Below are positions 50,028 to 58,663 of a stretch of 64,000 nt of DNA, in pieces. The notes beneath the pieces were generated by a model, which saw only the letters and a list, made by a program, of their open reading frames with translations, did no database searches and was not told the origin of the DNA. This DNA is from Paenibacillus tritici (GTDB lineage Bacteria > Bacillota > Bacilli > Paenibacillales > Paenibacillaceae): the NCBI RefSeq assembly GCF_013204885.1, contig NZ_JABMKX010000022.1:1-64000 (forward strand), given 5' to 3'. How positions within the stretch are numbered: the stretch's first letter is position 1; every line of letters begins with the position of its first letter. The position numbers and the translations under genes are program-made.

Positions 50028-50733
50028 TGTCAATCAGCTCCATGAATACGTCCTCCAGGCTGTGCTCGCCCCGTACCACTTCGGTTTTGCCGTGGGTAAT
50101 CAGCCGTCCGTCCTTAATGATAGCGATCTTGTTGCAGAGCTTCTCTGCGGTATCCAGTACATGCGTGGAGAAGAAGATGGCGCTGCCCTTGCTGCACAAG
50201 TCCGTCATGATAGTCTTCAGCGTATGTGCTGCTTTGGGATCAAGCCCCACGAAGGGTTCGTCCAGCACCAAGAGCTTCGGCTCATGAATGAGCGCAGAGA
50301 TGATAGCGAGCTTCTGCTTCATGCCGTGGGAATACGAGGAGATCATATCGCCAAGATTAGCCGTAATCTGAAAATCATCACTGTATTTGCCGATGAGCCG
50401 CTCCCGTTCCGCCTTGGAGACGTGAAAGAGATCACCGATGAAATTCAGGTATTGAATACCCGTAAGATGATCGTACAGATCGGGGTTATCCGGAATATAA
50501 GCAAGCTTCGCCTTGCAAGCCAGCGGATCTGCCTTCACAGAGATGCCGTCAATTTCAATCTCCCCTTCCTCAAAATCGAGTACGCCTACCACAGCGCGGA
50601 TGGTCGTGGTTTTCCCCGCTCCGTTATGCCCGATGAAGCCATAGATGTCGCCCGGCTCGACTACCAGACTGAGGTCATCCACTGCCTTACGGCCGCCCTT
50701 ATAGCTCTTCGTAAAATGTTGAATCCTTAGCAT
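50020..50733 (-). CDS. ABC transporter ATP-binding protein
   Basis: A 237-aa ATPase. Walker A GHNGAGKTTTIR, Q-loop in AYIPDNPDLYDHLTG, signature SYSHGMKQKLAII, Walker B LLVLDEPFVGLDP, and the His switch in FSTHVLDTAE. The degenerate signature (SHGMK in place of LSGGQ) is normal for ABC-2 type exporters. Its stop overlaps the start of the membrane partner. It lies 72 bases after the last gene of the tetR-MFS-FtsX-ABC operon and could be read from it, but a separate promoter in that gap is possible. Confidence 0.94.
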   Translation of the reverse strand: MLRIQHFTKSYKGGRKAVDDLSLVVEPGDIYGFIGHNGAGKTTTIRAVVGVLDFEEGEIEIDGISVKADPLACKAKLAYIPDNPDLYDHLTGIQYLNFIGDLFHVSKAERERLIGKYSDDFQITANLGDMISSYSHGMKQKLAIISALIHEPKLLVLDEPFVGLDPKAAHTLKTIMTDLCSKGSAIFFSTHVLDTAEKLCNKIAIIKDGRLITHGKTEVVRGEHSLEDVFMELIDND

Positions 50734-50805
50734 TTCCTCTCACCTCTTCCTTGGTGTTAGCAAATAACTATATTACGAATAGCACGCGCCAATCGTTCAT
50801 TGTAA

Positions 50806-51570
50806 TTAAATCCCAATTTCCCGCATTTTTGCAATGACTCTGTTCATCCGCTCCTCTATGTCTTGGCCGCTGAATCTCGGAAGACGCAGTTCATCGACAA
50901 TACTACCGTCACACATGAACATAATCCGCTCCGTCTTCGCCGCAATGACGGCATCATGGGTGACCAGCATGACCGCTGTACCCTCTTCATTGATGTCAGA
51001 CAGCAGCTCCATAATCTCCTGGGCAGCCTTCAAGTTCAGTGCGCCGGTCGGCTCATCCCCAAAAATAATCCGCGGACGGCTCATCAGCGCCCGGCAGATA
51101 CCGGCCCGTTGAAGCTGCCCGCCTGAAGCCTGCGTGATATCCCGCTTCTCCAGCTCCGCAATCCCCACCCTCTGCATAAGCTGTCTCGCTTGCTCTGCAA
51201 TCTCTGCGGCCTTGCGCCGGTTGCCGCGCATAGACGGCAGAATGATATTATCCAGGATGTTCAGATTCTTCATCAGCGTCGGCTGCTGAAACACGAAGCC
51301 CATTCCCGTCCGGCGGAGATCGGCAAGCTCATCGTCTTCCAGGGATGCCAAATCCTTGCCCTCAAAAGTAACAAGGCCCTCATCTATCCGGTCCATACCG
51401 CTTAGGGCGAACATCAGTGTGGACTTCCCTGAGCCTGAAGGTCCCATCACCGACACGAATTCGCCTTCGTGAATATCGACGGATACCCCGTCCAGCACCT
51501 TGCGCTGCTCCCCGCCGGTGCCGTATTGTTTGATTATATTTTCACCCGAAATAATCTTCTTCATCTGCAT
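50806..51570 (-). CDS. ABC transporter ATP-binding protein, MacB/LolD group
   Basis: A 254-aa ATPase of the kind paired with FtsX-like permeases. Walker A GPSGSGKSTLMF, Q-loop FVFQQPTLMKNLNIL, signature QASGGQLQRAGICRAL, Walker B IIFGDEPTGAL, His switch LVTHDAVIA. AGGAGTAGATC lies before the ATG. It starts 3 bases after the FtsX-like permease, so the two form one transporter. Families with this layout export peptides or drugs, or act in antimicrobial peptide resistance (BceAB-like). The last gene of the tetR operon. Confidence 0.95.
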   Translation of the reverse strand: MQMKKIISGENIIKQYGTGGEQRKVLDGVSVDIHEGEFVSVMGPSGSGKSTLMFALSGMDRIDEGLVTFEGKDLASLEDDELADLRRTGMGFVFQQPTLMKNLNILDNIILPSMRGNRRKAAEIAEQARQLMQRVGIAELEKRDITQASGGQLQRAGICRALMSRPRIIFGDEPTGALNLKAAQEIMELLSDINEEGTAVMLVTHDAVIAAKTERIMFMCDGSIVDELRLPRFSGQDIEERMNRVIAKMREIGI

Positions 51571-51573
51571 GAT

Positions 51574-53892
51574 CTACTCCTTAATGTTCCCGGATATTTG
51601 GATTCGTCCGATTCCCGATGTGCCGATAATCGTGGCAATGAATACGGAGCCTGTCATGATCAGCGGACACAGCACATATGCCGAGAGCGGGTCCACCACG
51701 AACTTGAACGACGAAGCGCCGAACGAAGAGATAACTGCTCCTGCCAGAAGCTGCCCCAGGGTATTCGCCAGCAGGGTGCCCAGAACAACCCCGACGATGA
51801 GCACCACTACCGAACGCGCGTAATACTGCGCCGTCAGCTCCGAATTCCGGAAGCCAAGGGATTTCATGACGGCAATGGAATACCGGTCCTTGGCCACCAG
51901 CATACGCATAAACAGCAGCGTAATCAGCACATTGATCAGCAGCATCACCGCCATGGACGCCCATGCAGCCTTGCCTACTGAACTTATGGTAGAGCCGAAG
52001 GTCTGCGTCACATATTCATCAATTCCTGATACTTTGGCATAATTGAACAGTTCGGCATATTCGGTTACTTTGCTGCTGACCAGCGATGAATCTGCCAGCT
52101 CGGCATAGATAACGGACCACATCACCTCCGCTGAATTCACAGGGAATACGGCCTTGGCTGTTTTGCCGCCATTGGTCACATCCGAATAGATTCCGCTTAC
52201 GGCAAGCGCTCTGGGTTCTCCGTCAACGAGGAGGGTAAGCGAGTCACCGGGCTTGGTGCGCAGTTCCTTGGCATTCACGGCGGAGAGCGCGATTTCATTC
52301 GCTGCTTCCGGTCTCCGCCCTTCCGAATAGGCTACCGGGAAAAAAGAATGATCGCCGAACTCCACCTTCAGCCGCTCCTCGGTTCCATCCTCCAGCTTCA
52401 CCTTAAGCGCCCGGGTGGTAAGCACCGCATGGCGGAAGATCATCACATCGCTCTCCATCACCTGCGCAATAGCTGTCGTCTTCTCCTCAATATTGCCGGT
52501 CTGCTGGATATCCAGGCGCAGATCACTGTCTCCGATGCCCATATAGGTAATGAAGCTCGGGGAGGATATCGTAGTGTAGAGATTCTGGGGAACAATCATA
52601 ATGAAGGAAGAGATTACGAGAACAGCAAGCATCGTTGCGTATAGACCCTTCCTGGATAAGACATCCTTCAGGCCAAGATACACATTCGTGTTCAGCAGCC
52701 GGTTGCCGCTTAATGTCAGCCTTCCGGAGCCCGCAGGCTTCTCCTGCGCGGTGCCGAAGCGGATGGCCTCTACCGCAGAGATCCAGCGGAAACGCTTCAG
52801 CACCCTGTTCACATAAGCAACAATCGTAAGGAATACGAGCAGTACGCCAAGGATTCCACAGGCCAAGGCCAGTGCAGGATTCCCGCTTTCGCCCATGTAT
52901 AGCCTGATATTGTCAAGCAGCAGGCCCTTGAAGACGAACGATAACGCCAAGCCGAGGATGCTGCCCAGAGCGGCAACTGCTGCGTATTTTGCCAGATACA
53001 ACCTTTTCAGATCTGAGACACGTAAGCCGATCGCCTTCATGACACCAATCTCACGGTAATCGCTCTCCATGGTCGCCAGAAGGGTAAACCGGATACACAG
53101 GAAGGCGACAATAACGACAAGCACGCTCGCCATGAGAATAACGGCAATCATCAGCCCGTCAGAGATCGCATTCAGCACCCTGAACAAGGGGTAGGTGATC
53201 ACCGGGCCGTTGCCTTCAAGCCCCGCTGCGGTATATTCTGTCTCGAAGGCTCCAAGCGAGGATAAGTCCTTGAGTCTGAATTCAATCAGATACTCCGTGC
53301 TGCCGGAATGCTGAATCTCCGCATAATCCCCCGGGCTGATGAGGAATCTCTTCGACGAGGCGAGCAGCGAATTCATCTGGGAATCCCGCAGGAATCCTGC
53401 TACACTGAAGCTCTTGTCTCCAACCCTTACGGTACTCCCGGTCTTCGCCGAGCCATCCTTCATGTAGGTGACCGGAACATAAATCTCGCCGTCCTGTACC
53501 GTAATCACCTTCCCGTCCAGATCCAGCAGATAATCAAAGGCCCCGCTTTGCGTGCTGAAGCCGTTATCCTGAACGCTGTCGGCCAGCGATTGGCCGTCGA
53601 TGACAATCTGCGCGTTTTCCACATTGAGGAAATCGAGTACCTGAAATTCTTCAACCTTGCGGTTCTGCTCCGCGAACGCCGTCAATCGCGTCTTATCCAG
53701 CTGCCCTGAATGCATCTGCAGGAAATGCGGCGTCTTGGCCTGCGTCATGAGCGTATCAATCGCCCCGGTCAGATTAACGATCAGGATAGCCGACAGCGAG
53801 ACAAGCATTGCTGCGGCAGCGACGAATAACATCGTAGTTAATGTGGTTGCTTTGCTTTTGCGGATATCATTCCGGATTATTCGGTAGTACAT
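51574..53892 (-). CDS. FtsX-like ABC transporter permease
   Basis: A 772-aa permease with two FtsX domains: an N-terminal helix (residues about 18-42), a large extracytoplasmic region, three helices in the middle (about 260-370) with MESDYREIGVMKAIGLRVSDLKRLYL, a second outside region, then a final trio near 650-760 with KDRYSIAVMKSLGFRNSELTAQY. The IGVMKAIG/AVMKSLG loops are the family contact site for the ATPase. It overlaps the upstream MFS gene by 16 bases and is followed at once by the ATPase. Function is probably export of a peptide, lipid or drug. Confidence 0.93.
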   Translation of the reverse strand: MYYRIIRNDIRKSKATTLTTMLFVAAAAMLVSLSAILIVNLTGAIDTLMTQAKTPHFLQMHSGQLDKTRLTAFAEQNRKVEEFQVLDFLNVENAQIVIDGQSLADSVQDNGFSTQSGAFDYLLDLDGKVITVQDGEIYVPVTYMKDGSAKTGSTVRVGDKSFSVAGFLRDSQMNSLLASSKRFLISPGDYAEIQHSGSTEYLIEFRLKDLSSLGAFETEYTAAGLEGNGPVITYPLFRVLNAISDGLMIAVILMASVLVVIVAFLCIRFTLLATMESDYREIGVMKAIGLRVSDLKRLYLAKYAAVAALGSILGLALSFVFKGLLLDNIRLYMGESGNPALALACGILGVLLVFLTIVAYVNRVLKRFRWISAVEAIRFGTAQEKPAGSGRLTLSGNRLLNTNVYLGLKDVLSRKGLYATMLAVLVISSFIMIVPQNLYTTISSPSFITYMGIGDSDLRLDIQQTGNIEEKTTAIAQVMESDVMIFRHAVLTTRALKVKLEDGTEERLKVEFGDHSFFPVAYSEGRRPEAANEIALSAVNAKELRTKPGDSLTLLVDGEPRALAVSGIYSDVTNGGKTAKAVFPVNSAEVMWSVIYAELADSSLVSSKVTEYAELFNYAKVSGIDEYVTQTFGSTISSVGKAAWASMAVMLLINVLITLLFMRMLVAKDRYSIAVMKSLGFRNSELTAQYYARSVVVLIVGVVLGTLLANTLGQLLAGAVISSFGASSFKFVVDPLSAYVLCPLIMTGSVFIATIIGTSGIGRIQISGNIKE

Positions 53893-55175
53893 ACTTCACC
53901 TCTGCTCTCCAGGCTTCTTATAGACTTAAGCTGATAGATTATTACGGAAGCGGCGCTTAACAGCAGCCCGGCGATGATAATGAGGAATCCCATCCCCCGG
54001 CCGCTGCCGGTGCCGATTATTCTGCCGACACTGTCCGCAAGCACCCCGCCTGTCACCAGGAGTGGCGTAAATACGTAATCTGCCAGCACTCCCGCCAGCA
54101 TATAGGCCACAACGAATCCAAGCTGGGAGAGCAGTCCAATCAGTGACCAGGCTCTGCCCTGCACGGAATTGTCAATATTGGTGCGGACCAGATAATCGAG
54201 GGCCGTGTTCGTGAAGGGCAGCATGGCGAAGAACAGGAACCCCGCAACTCCAATCAGCACAATATTCTCACGCAGTCCGAACGCCGCAATACTGAGTCCT
54301 GAGGCAAACAGCGACACCGACAGCATGGTGACAAAATTCTTCTGTAGCCGCAGCATCCCTATAATCACACTCGACACAAGCATCCCCGAAGCCATAACGG
54401 TCTCCAGCGTCCCCAAGACAGCAGTGCTGGAGAACGCCAGAATCATCGGCATCGACAGTGTCTCAATGAACCCGATGAAGAAGGTCATGACTGAGGTCAT
54501 AATCACAAGGACAAGCACCCCCCGTTTACCGGAAACGGCTCTCCAGCCTTCTTTGAATTCACGGATAAAAGCCTGCGCCTGCTCCGCCTTCTTGGAAGCC
54601 AGTCCGCTGCGTACAGCAAGCGTTGTCGGAACCGTAATGGCAAAGGTGCAGATGTCGATAATCAGCAGCAGCTTCACATCCGACACGGCGAGCAGCAGCC
54701 CGGCAATGACGGGTGAGATCAGGTACTTGGCGGACCCGGCGATCTGAACGAAACCGCTTGCCTTCGTGTACTGCTCCTCGGTGAGCAGATCAGTAACGGT
54801 AGCCTTGTAGGCGGGATCAAGCAGCGAGGAGAATACCGAGCTAACGGTCACCCCCACGCAGACCTGCCAGAGCTGTGCTTCCCCGCTGAGCAGGCAGACC
54901 AGAATATAGATCAGTCCTGTGGCAGAGAGACTGTCGCCCAGCACCATCAGCAGCCTGCGGTCATAGCGGTCCGCTAGCACGCCCGCGACCGGACTCAGCA
55001 ACAGCGAGGGCATGAACGCCAGCAGCGTAACCAGAGCCATCGCCGATGCCTGCCCGGTCTGCTGCAGGATATAAATGCCCAGCCCGAACGAGGTAAGCCC
55101 GCTGCCAACTGCTGAGATTAGCTGTCCTGACCACAGAAACAGAAATCTGCCGAATCCTGTATCTGCTCTACTCAT
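53877..55175 (-). CDS. MFS transporter, drug efflux type
   Basis: A 432-aa transporter with 12 predicted helices. The loop 2-3 MFS motif is ADRYDRRLLMVLGDS near residue 68-82; helices of the second half start near 215. It belongs to the macrolide-efflux/EntS-like group with FLFLWSGQLISAVGSGLTSFGLGIYI at the N-terminus. Its start overlaps the TetR stop by 8 bases and its stop overlaps the FtsX gene by 16 bases, so translation is coupled along the operon. It should export a compound sensed by the TetR regulator. The substrate cannot be told. Confidence 0.92.
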   Translation of the reverse strand: MSRADTGFGRFLFLWSGQLISAVGSGLTSFGLGIYILQQTGQASAMALVTLLAFMPSLLLSPVAGVLADRYDRRLLMVLGDSLSATGLIYILVCLLSGEAQLWQVCVGVTVSSVFSSLLDPAYKATVTDLLTEEQYTKASGFVQIAGSAKYLISPVIAGLLLAVSDVKLLLIIDICTFAITVPTTLAVRSGLASKKAEQAQAFIREFKEGWRAVSGKRGVLVLVIMTSVMTFFIGFIETLSMPMILAFSSTAVLGTLETVMASGMLVSSVIIGMLRLQKNFVTMLSVSLFASGLSIAAFGLRENIVLIGVAGFLFFAMLPFTNTALDYLVRTNIDNSVQGRAWSLIGLLSQLGFVVAYMLAGVLADYVFTPLLVTGGVLADSVGRIIGTGSGRGMGFLIIIAGLLLSAASVIIYQLKSIRSLESRGEVCTTE

Positions 55176-55833
55176 CGCCGGAACCCCCTTCCGCTCCCTC
55201 CGCGCTGCCGAATATCTGCATCACACTCATCAGACTTCCGTTCTCGGCCCCGAGCAGTCTTTCCAGGTTGGCGATAAACGCCAGGATGCGCGACATCCGC
55301 TGGTCATCCGTCAACTCAACCATATCATTGTCAAAAATGGTGTTCGCATAGATCACCACCATCTCCATACATTCATACGGATACTGTGTATTGAACAATC
55401 CCTGCCGGATGCCCTCGCTGATGATAGGAGCCAGAATCGGCGGAACGCCGCTGATGATCGCCTTTTGAATCTTCTGGTGCATAAGCGCATTCTGCGGCTT
55501 GTGAATATGCTCCATTATTTCCGTGCCGCCGCCGCTTCCACTGTTTATATTCAGCGCCATGACCACCCGGAGAATCCGGTCGATTACGGGGATGCTCTGA
55601 TCATTAGCGATATGCTGCGCTTCCCCGAGAATATTGACATTCGTCCGTTCGATCAGCGCATCCATAATATCCTCCTTCGATTTGAAGTGATAATACAGCG
55701 TTCCCCGGGCTATGCCCACCTTGCCCAGAATATCGCCCGTGCTGGTCCCGTCGAAGCCCTTCTGGCTGAAAAGCTCCTCTGCTGCATCCAGAATTTCATT
55801 TCTGCGGGCTTCCGCTTCTTTTACAATTCTCAT
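55168..55833 (-). CDS. TetR/AcrR-family regulator
   Basis: A 221-aa repressor. The N-terminal helix-turn-helix is ILDAAEELFSQKGFDGTSTGDILGKVGIARGTLYYHFKSKEDIMDAL (residues about 14-60); the rest is an all-helical ligand domain. It is the first gene of the tetR-MFS-FtsX-ABC operon, so it probably represses its own efflux genes. The start is preceded by AAGGAGAATAGACG. The upstream 85 bases lead to a 21-bp repeat array and, further up, to a TetR-type dyad at 56220-56242; a transcript from there would carry the array in its leader. Confidence 0.93.
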   Translation of the reverse strand: MRIVKEAEARRNEILDAAEELFSQKGFDGTSTGDILGKVGIARGTLYYHFKSKEDIMDALIERTNVNILGEAQHIANDQSIPVIDRILRVVMALNINSGSGGGTEIMEHIHKPQNALMHQKIQKAIISGVPPILAPIISEGIRQGLFNTQYPYECMEMVVIYANTIFDNDMVELTDDQRMSRILAFIANLERLLGAENGSLMSVMQIFGSAEGAEGGSGDE

Positions 55834-55918
55834 CGTCTATTCTCCTTATAGTGTAGCTGTAATTAGTCGAAACGTAGTTGGTGTGTGTTGAAACGTAGTT
55901 AGTCGTTGCTGGAACGTT

Positions 55919-56162
55919 AGTGCGTTGGCGCCGGGACGTAGTGCGTTGGTGCCGGGACGTAGTGCGTTGGTGCCAGAACGTAGTGCATTGGTGCCGGGAC
56001 GTAGTACGTTGGTGCCAGAACGTAGTGCGTTGGCGCCCGAACGTAGTGCGTTGGCGCCCGAACGGAGTGCGTTGGCGCCGGAACGTAGTGCGTTGGCGCC
56101 GGAACGTAGTGCGTTGGCGCCGGAACGTAGTGCGTTGGCGCCGGAACGTAGTGCGTTGGTGC
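55919..56162. repeat. 21-bp tandem array, 11 units plus a partial twelfth
   Basis: Units start at 55919, 55940, 55961 and so on every 21 bases to 56129, with a partial at 56150. Consensus AGTGCGTTGGCGCCGGAACG plus T; every unit carries TTGGYGCC, and variation is mainly C/T at that Y and A/G or G/C next to it. As 21 is a multiple of 3, all frames stay open as 7-aa repeats on both strands, but starts are TTG or absent and lack an RBS. It lies 86 bases upstream of the TetR gene, downstream (for that gene) of a TetR-like operator. It ends with short degenerate units (AACGTAGTT) toward 55870. Confidence 0.9.
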
Positions 56163-56219
56163 AATCTGTGGTGTTCTGCAGTACTCCGCCTGTATCAAGT
56201 ACCTATTTATCTATCTATA

Positions 56220-56242
56220 TACCGACCGACTGTCTGTCGGTA
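56220..56242. promoter_or_regulatory. TetR-type operator candidate
   Basis: A 23-base dyad: TACCGACCGAC and GTCTGTCGGTA arms with one mismatch around a central T. On the minus strand TATATA follows it as a possible -10 for the tetR operon (TTACCG, 16 bases, TATATA). The site is about 390 bases upstream of the TetR start codon. Confidence 0.5.
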
Positions 56243-56330
56243 AGTGATAATAGCATATCATGATCGTGTGGAATTGTCTTGTTATTTCTGGAATGCGGGC
56301 GAACCGGCAGTGGGCTCTGACTCCGCAATC

Positions 56331-56526
56331 AGCAGTTGGATAAACGTATCTTATTGGGGACGTTTTTGAGCGTCTGAGGTGATTAGTTGTATAAACGTCA
56401 TTTAATTTCCTGCATTTCCACTACTCTGATTATTTTACAGCTTATTAAGTGTTGTTTTTCCAACTGCTTCCTTTCAATCTCTCTTTTGCTCATAAACAAG
56501 TGCTGAAAATCCAACTATTTCCGGCT
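56331..56526. repeat. Dispersed intergenic repeat family 2, copy 2 (about 196 bp)
   Basis: Homologous to 34966-35162 (see that entry): TTTTTCCAACTG and AAATCCAACTA blocks are shared, and the overall length agrees within one base. It lies in the 1070-base gap between the TetR operon and the MarR gene. Confidence 0.7.
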
Positions 56527-56529
56527 ACA

Positions 56530-56740
56530 GGTGCAGCCAGTGCGAGCATTGCAGCTAGTGCAACCAGCGCACCCAGTACAATATGCGCAGCCAGTTCGGC
56601 TAGTGCAGTCAGTGCGAGCATTGCAGCCAGCTAGGACAGTGTCGCCGGTGCGGCCAGCACAGCCAGTACAGCCAGTTCGAGCTTTGCAGCTAGTGCAACC
56701 AGTGCAGCCAGTGCAGCCACAGGTGCACCAAACCTGTGGC
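56530..56740. repeat. Degenerate 9-bp repeat tract (AGTGCAGCC type) with end hairpin
   Basis: About 20 imperfect copies of a 9-base unit based on AGTGCAGCC (variants with GAGCATTGC, CACC, TTCGGCT). The tract ends in a perfect 9-bp hairpin GCCACAGGT/ACCTGTGGC at 56716-56740. Alanine/serine-rich frames across it lack RBS support. The remainder to the MarR stop at 56908 shows no further element. Confidence 0.6.
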
Positions 56741-56907
56741 CACGCTGCTCCCAGCTTCTAATCTCGCTGCTTAGGCGTTTTCCACACTTTTAGGTAGCAG
56801 CATATGAACAGCATAAAGGAATATCAATTCCATTCACTGTTGTAACTGTCCCGTTGATTAACACTCGTTCCCTACTTAAACGGTCACTCCCTATTCACCC
56901 CATACAA

Positions 56908-57363
56908 TCAACGGCTCACCCCTGGGGTGGTGACCAGAATTTTGCTGGCAAGAGCAATAAGCTGCGCCCTTTCCTCCCCGGTAAGACCTTCGGTTACCAG
57001 CGTTATCTGACGCTCAATCTGCTCGCCGACCTCATGGATGATCTTCCAGCCTGCCGGGGTCGCCCTCACATTGAACCCCCGCCGGTCACTCTGTGAAACG
57101 GTACGTTCAACCAGCCCGCGGCGCTGCGCCCGGTCCACAAGTCCCGTAATACTGGATTTGTCGAGGCCCAGATGCTTGGCCAGCTGAAGCATACTCGGCT
57201 CGCGGTCGCGCAGTATCCCTAGCAGACGGATCTGAATGATCGACAGATCATGCTGCGTTCCTATTTTGGCAAGGATGTTCTGAATAACAAAAGAAAGCTG
57301 TACAAGGCTGTCGACCATCGACAGTTCCTCCAGTTTATCAAATGAATCATCGTAATTGCTCAT
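56908..57363 (-). CDS. MarR-family transcriptional regulator
   Basis: A 151-aa winged-helix repressor. The core reads LSIIQIRLLGILRDREPSMLQLAKHLGLDKSSITGLVDRAQRRGLVERTVS, then SDRRGFNVRATPAG at the wing, which are the MarR marks. It has no conserved cysteine of the OhrR kind, so it is more likely a ligand sensor. The start is ATG at 57363 with GGAGTGAAGCC upstream. It is divergent from the MDR-family oxidoreductase, and a large dyad overlapping that gene's promoter is in the gap, so it probably represses the oxidoreductase and perhaps itself. Confidence 0.92.
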   Translation of the reverse strand: MSNYDDSFDKLEELSMVDSLVQLSFVIQNILAKIGTQHDLSIIQIRLLGILRDREPSMLQLAKHLGLDKSSITGLVDRAQRRGLVERTVSQSDRRGFNVRATPAGWKIIHEVGEQIERQITLVTEGLTGEERAQLIALASKILVTTPGVSR

Positions 57364-57426
57364 TGGCTTCACTCCGGACTTTATTGTAGTTCAGACCTGT
57401 TTGCAACTATTGTACCACAGCAGCCA

Positions 57427-57487
57427 TTGACTTTGTACGTGGAACAAACTATATTGTTTGTATTACAAACTTTTTAGTTTGTTCCAC
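57427..57487 (+). promoter_or_regulatory. Promoter of the MDR oxidoreductase with nested MarR operators
   Basis: TTGACT (57427-57432), 17 bases, TATATT (57450-57455) is a good sigma-A promoter. The dyad GTGGAACAAACTA (57439-57451) and TAGTTTGTTCCAC (57475-57487) is a perfect 13-bp inverted repeat overlapping the -10; a second perfect dyad GTTTGTA-T-TACAAAC sits inside at 57456-57470. Confidence 0.75.
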
Positions 57488-57528
57488 AAACAAAAAAAAC
57501 GCCCGATCGGGCAAATGGAGGCCTATTT

Positions 57529-58497
57529 ATGTACGCTGCTGTTGTACGATCATTCGATTCAAGTCCGAAATACGAAGAAGTTGAATCCCCGGTGCCCTCG
57601 GGAGAACATGAAGCTCTGGTGGATGTGCTTGCTGCCGGTTTACATCTCCGGGTACGGGCACAAGCCAACGGCTCCCACTACACCAGTACCGATGAGCTGC
57701 CGCTCATCCCCGGTATTGACGGAGTGGGACGGCTCCCGGACGGCAAGCTGGTCTATTTTGTCGCAACAGATACGGCTCTAGGGACGTTTGCAGACCAGAC
57801 TATCGTTGATCTTCGCCGCGCTGTACCTCTGCCTGCATATGCCGACCCTGTGCTTATCGCCGCCGCGATGAATCCGGCCATGTCCGCCTGGGTGACTCTG
57901 CGCCGCAGGGTTCAGGCTAAGCCCGGGTTCAAGGTTCTTATTCTGGGAGCGACCGGCAATTCCGGACAGATGGCTGTCCAGATTGCCAAGCTGATGGGAG
58001 CCAGTCAGATTATCGCCGCCGGACGGAACCCGGAACGCCTTCGTTCACTTACCCAGCTTGGTGCTGATGTAACCTTATCGCTTGCAGGAGATCCCGCAGC
58101 CGTTGCCCGGAACCTTGGCGAAGCCGCAGCCGACGCTGATATTGTGCTCGATTATCTGTGGGGAGAACCTGCCGCGCAAGCCATGCTCCCGATATTGACC
58201 CGCCGGTCCGACCGCAGCCGGCTGTTGACCTGGATTCAGATCGGTTCCGTTGCCGGTGCGGACGCCCCAATTCCTTCCGCCGCCCTCCGCTCTGCCAACT
58301 TCCAGATTATCGGCAGCGGTCAGGGGTCTGTCACTCCGGCCGGTTATCTGGCAGAATTCCCGGCGTTGATCCAGGCGGTTGCAGACGGCAAGCTAACTGC
58401 GAACCCTGTTGTTTATCCGCTATCCCGGATTGAAGAAGTATGGAAGACTCCGGCCGACAGTCAGCAGCGTATCGTCTTCGTGCCGCATAATAAGTAA
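57529..58497 (+). CDS. MDR-family quinone oxidoreductase-like protein
   Basis: A 322-aa zinc-independent medium-chain reductase. The N-terminal GroES-like half includes PLIPGIDGVGRLPDGK near residue 60; the Rossmann half has the NADPH loop VLILGATGNSGQMAVQIAKLMGA (A-x-x-G-x-x-G) near residues 140-160, followed by AAGRNPERLRSL, whose Arg favours NADPH. It lacks the Cys/His zinc ligands. Substrates are quinones or enones. AAATGGAGGCC precedes the ATG. It is under a MarR-dyad promoter and divergent from that regulator, so it is probably induced by an electrophile or phenolic compound. Single-gene unit. Confidence 0.9.
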   Translation: MYAAVVRSFDSSPKYEEVESPVPSGEHEALVDVLAAGLHLRVRAQANGSHYTSTDELPLIPGIDGVGRLPDGKLVYFVATDTALGTFADQTIVDLRRAVPLPAYADPVLIAAAMNPAMSAWVTLRRRVQAKPGFKVLILGATGNSGQMAVQIAKLMGASQIIAAGRNPERLRSLTQLGADVTLSLAGDPAAVARNLGEAAADADIVLDYLWGEPAAQAMLPILTRRSDRSRLLTWIQIGSVAGADAPIPSAALRSANFQIIGSGQGSVTPAGYLAEFPALIQAVADGKLTANPVVYPLSRIEEVWKTPADSQQRIVFVPHNK

Positions 58498-58663
58498 ACC
58501 CCGGGGCCCCTCCAAGCAAGCTATATCCGGCTATTGTCAAGCTTTGCCATCATGATTGTAACTTCTCTTCTTGTTAAATCTGGAAAGCGAATGATAAACT
58601 TAGCAGGGCATCCCGCTTAAGGAATCATACTAACGCTTCACAGGACAGGAGGCCGAAGAGCAA

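Noticed and set aside
55796..56263. Open frames with 7-aa repeats across the 21-bp array on both strands
   Set aside because: Starts are TTG or lie in the repeat, no RBS is present, and one runs into the TetR gene; the periodicity explains the open frames.
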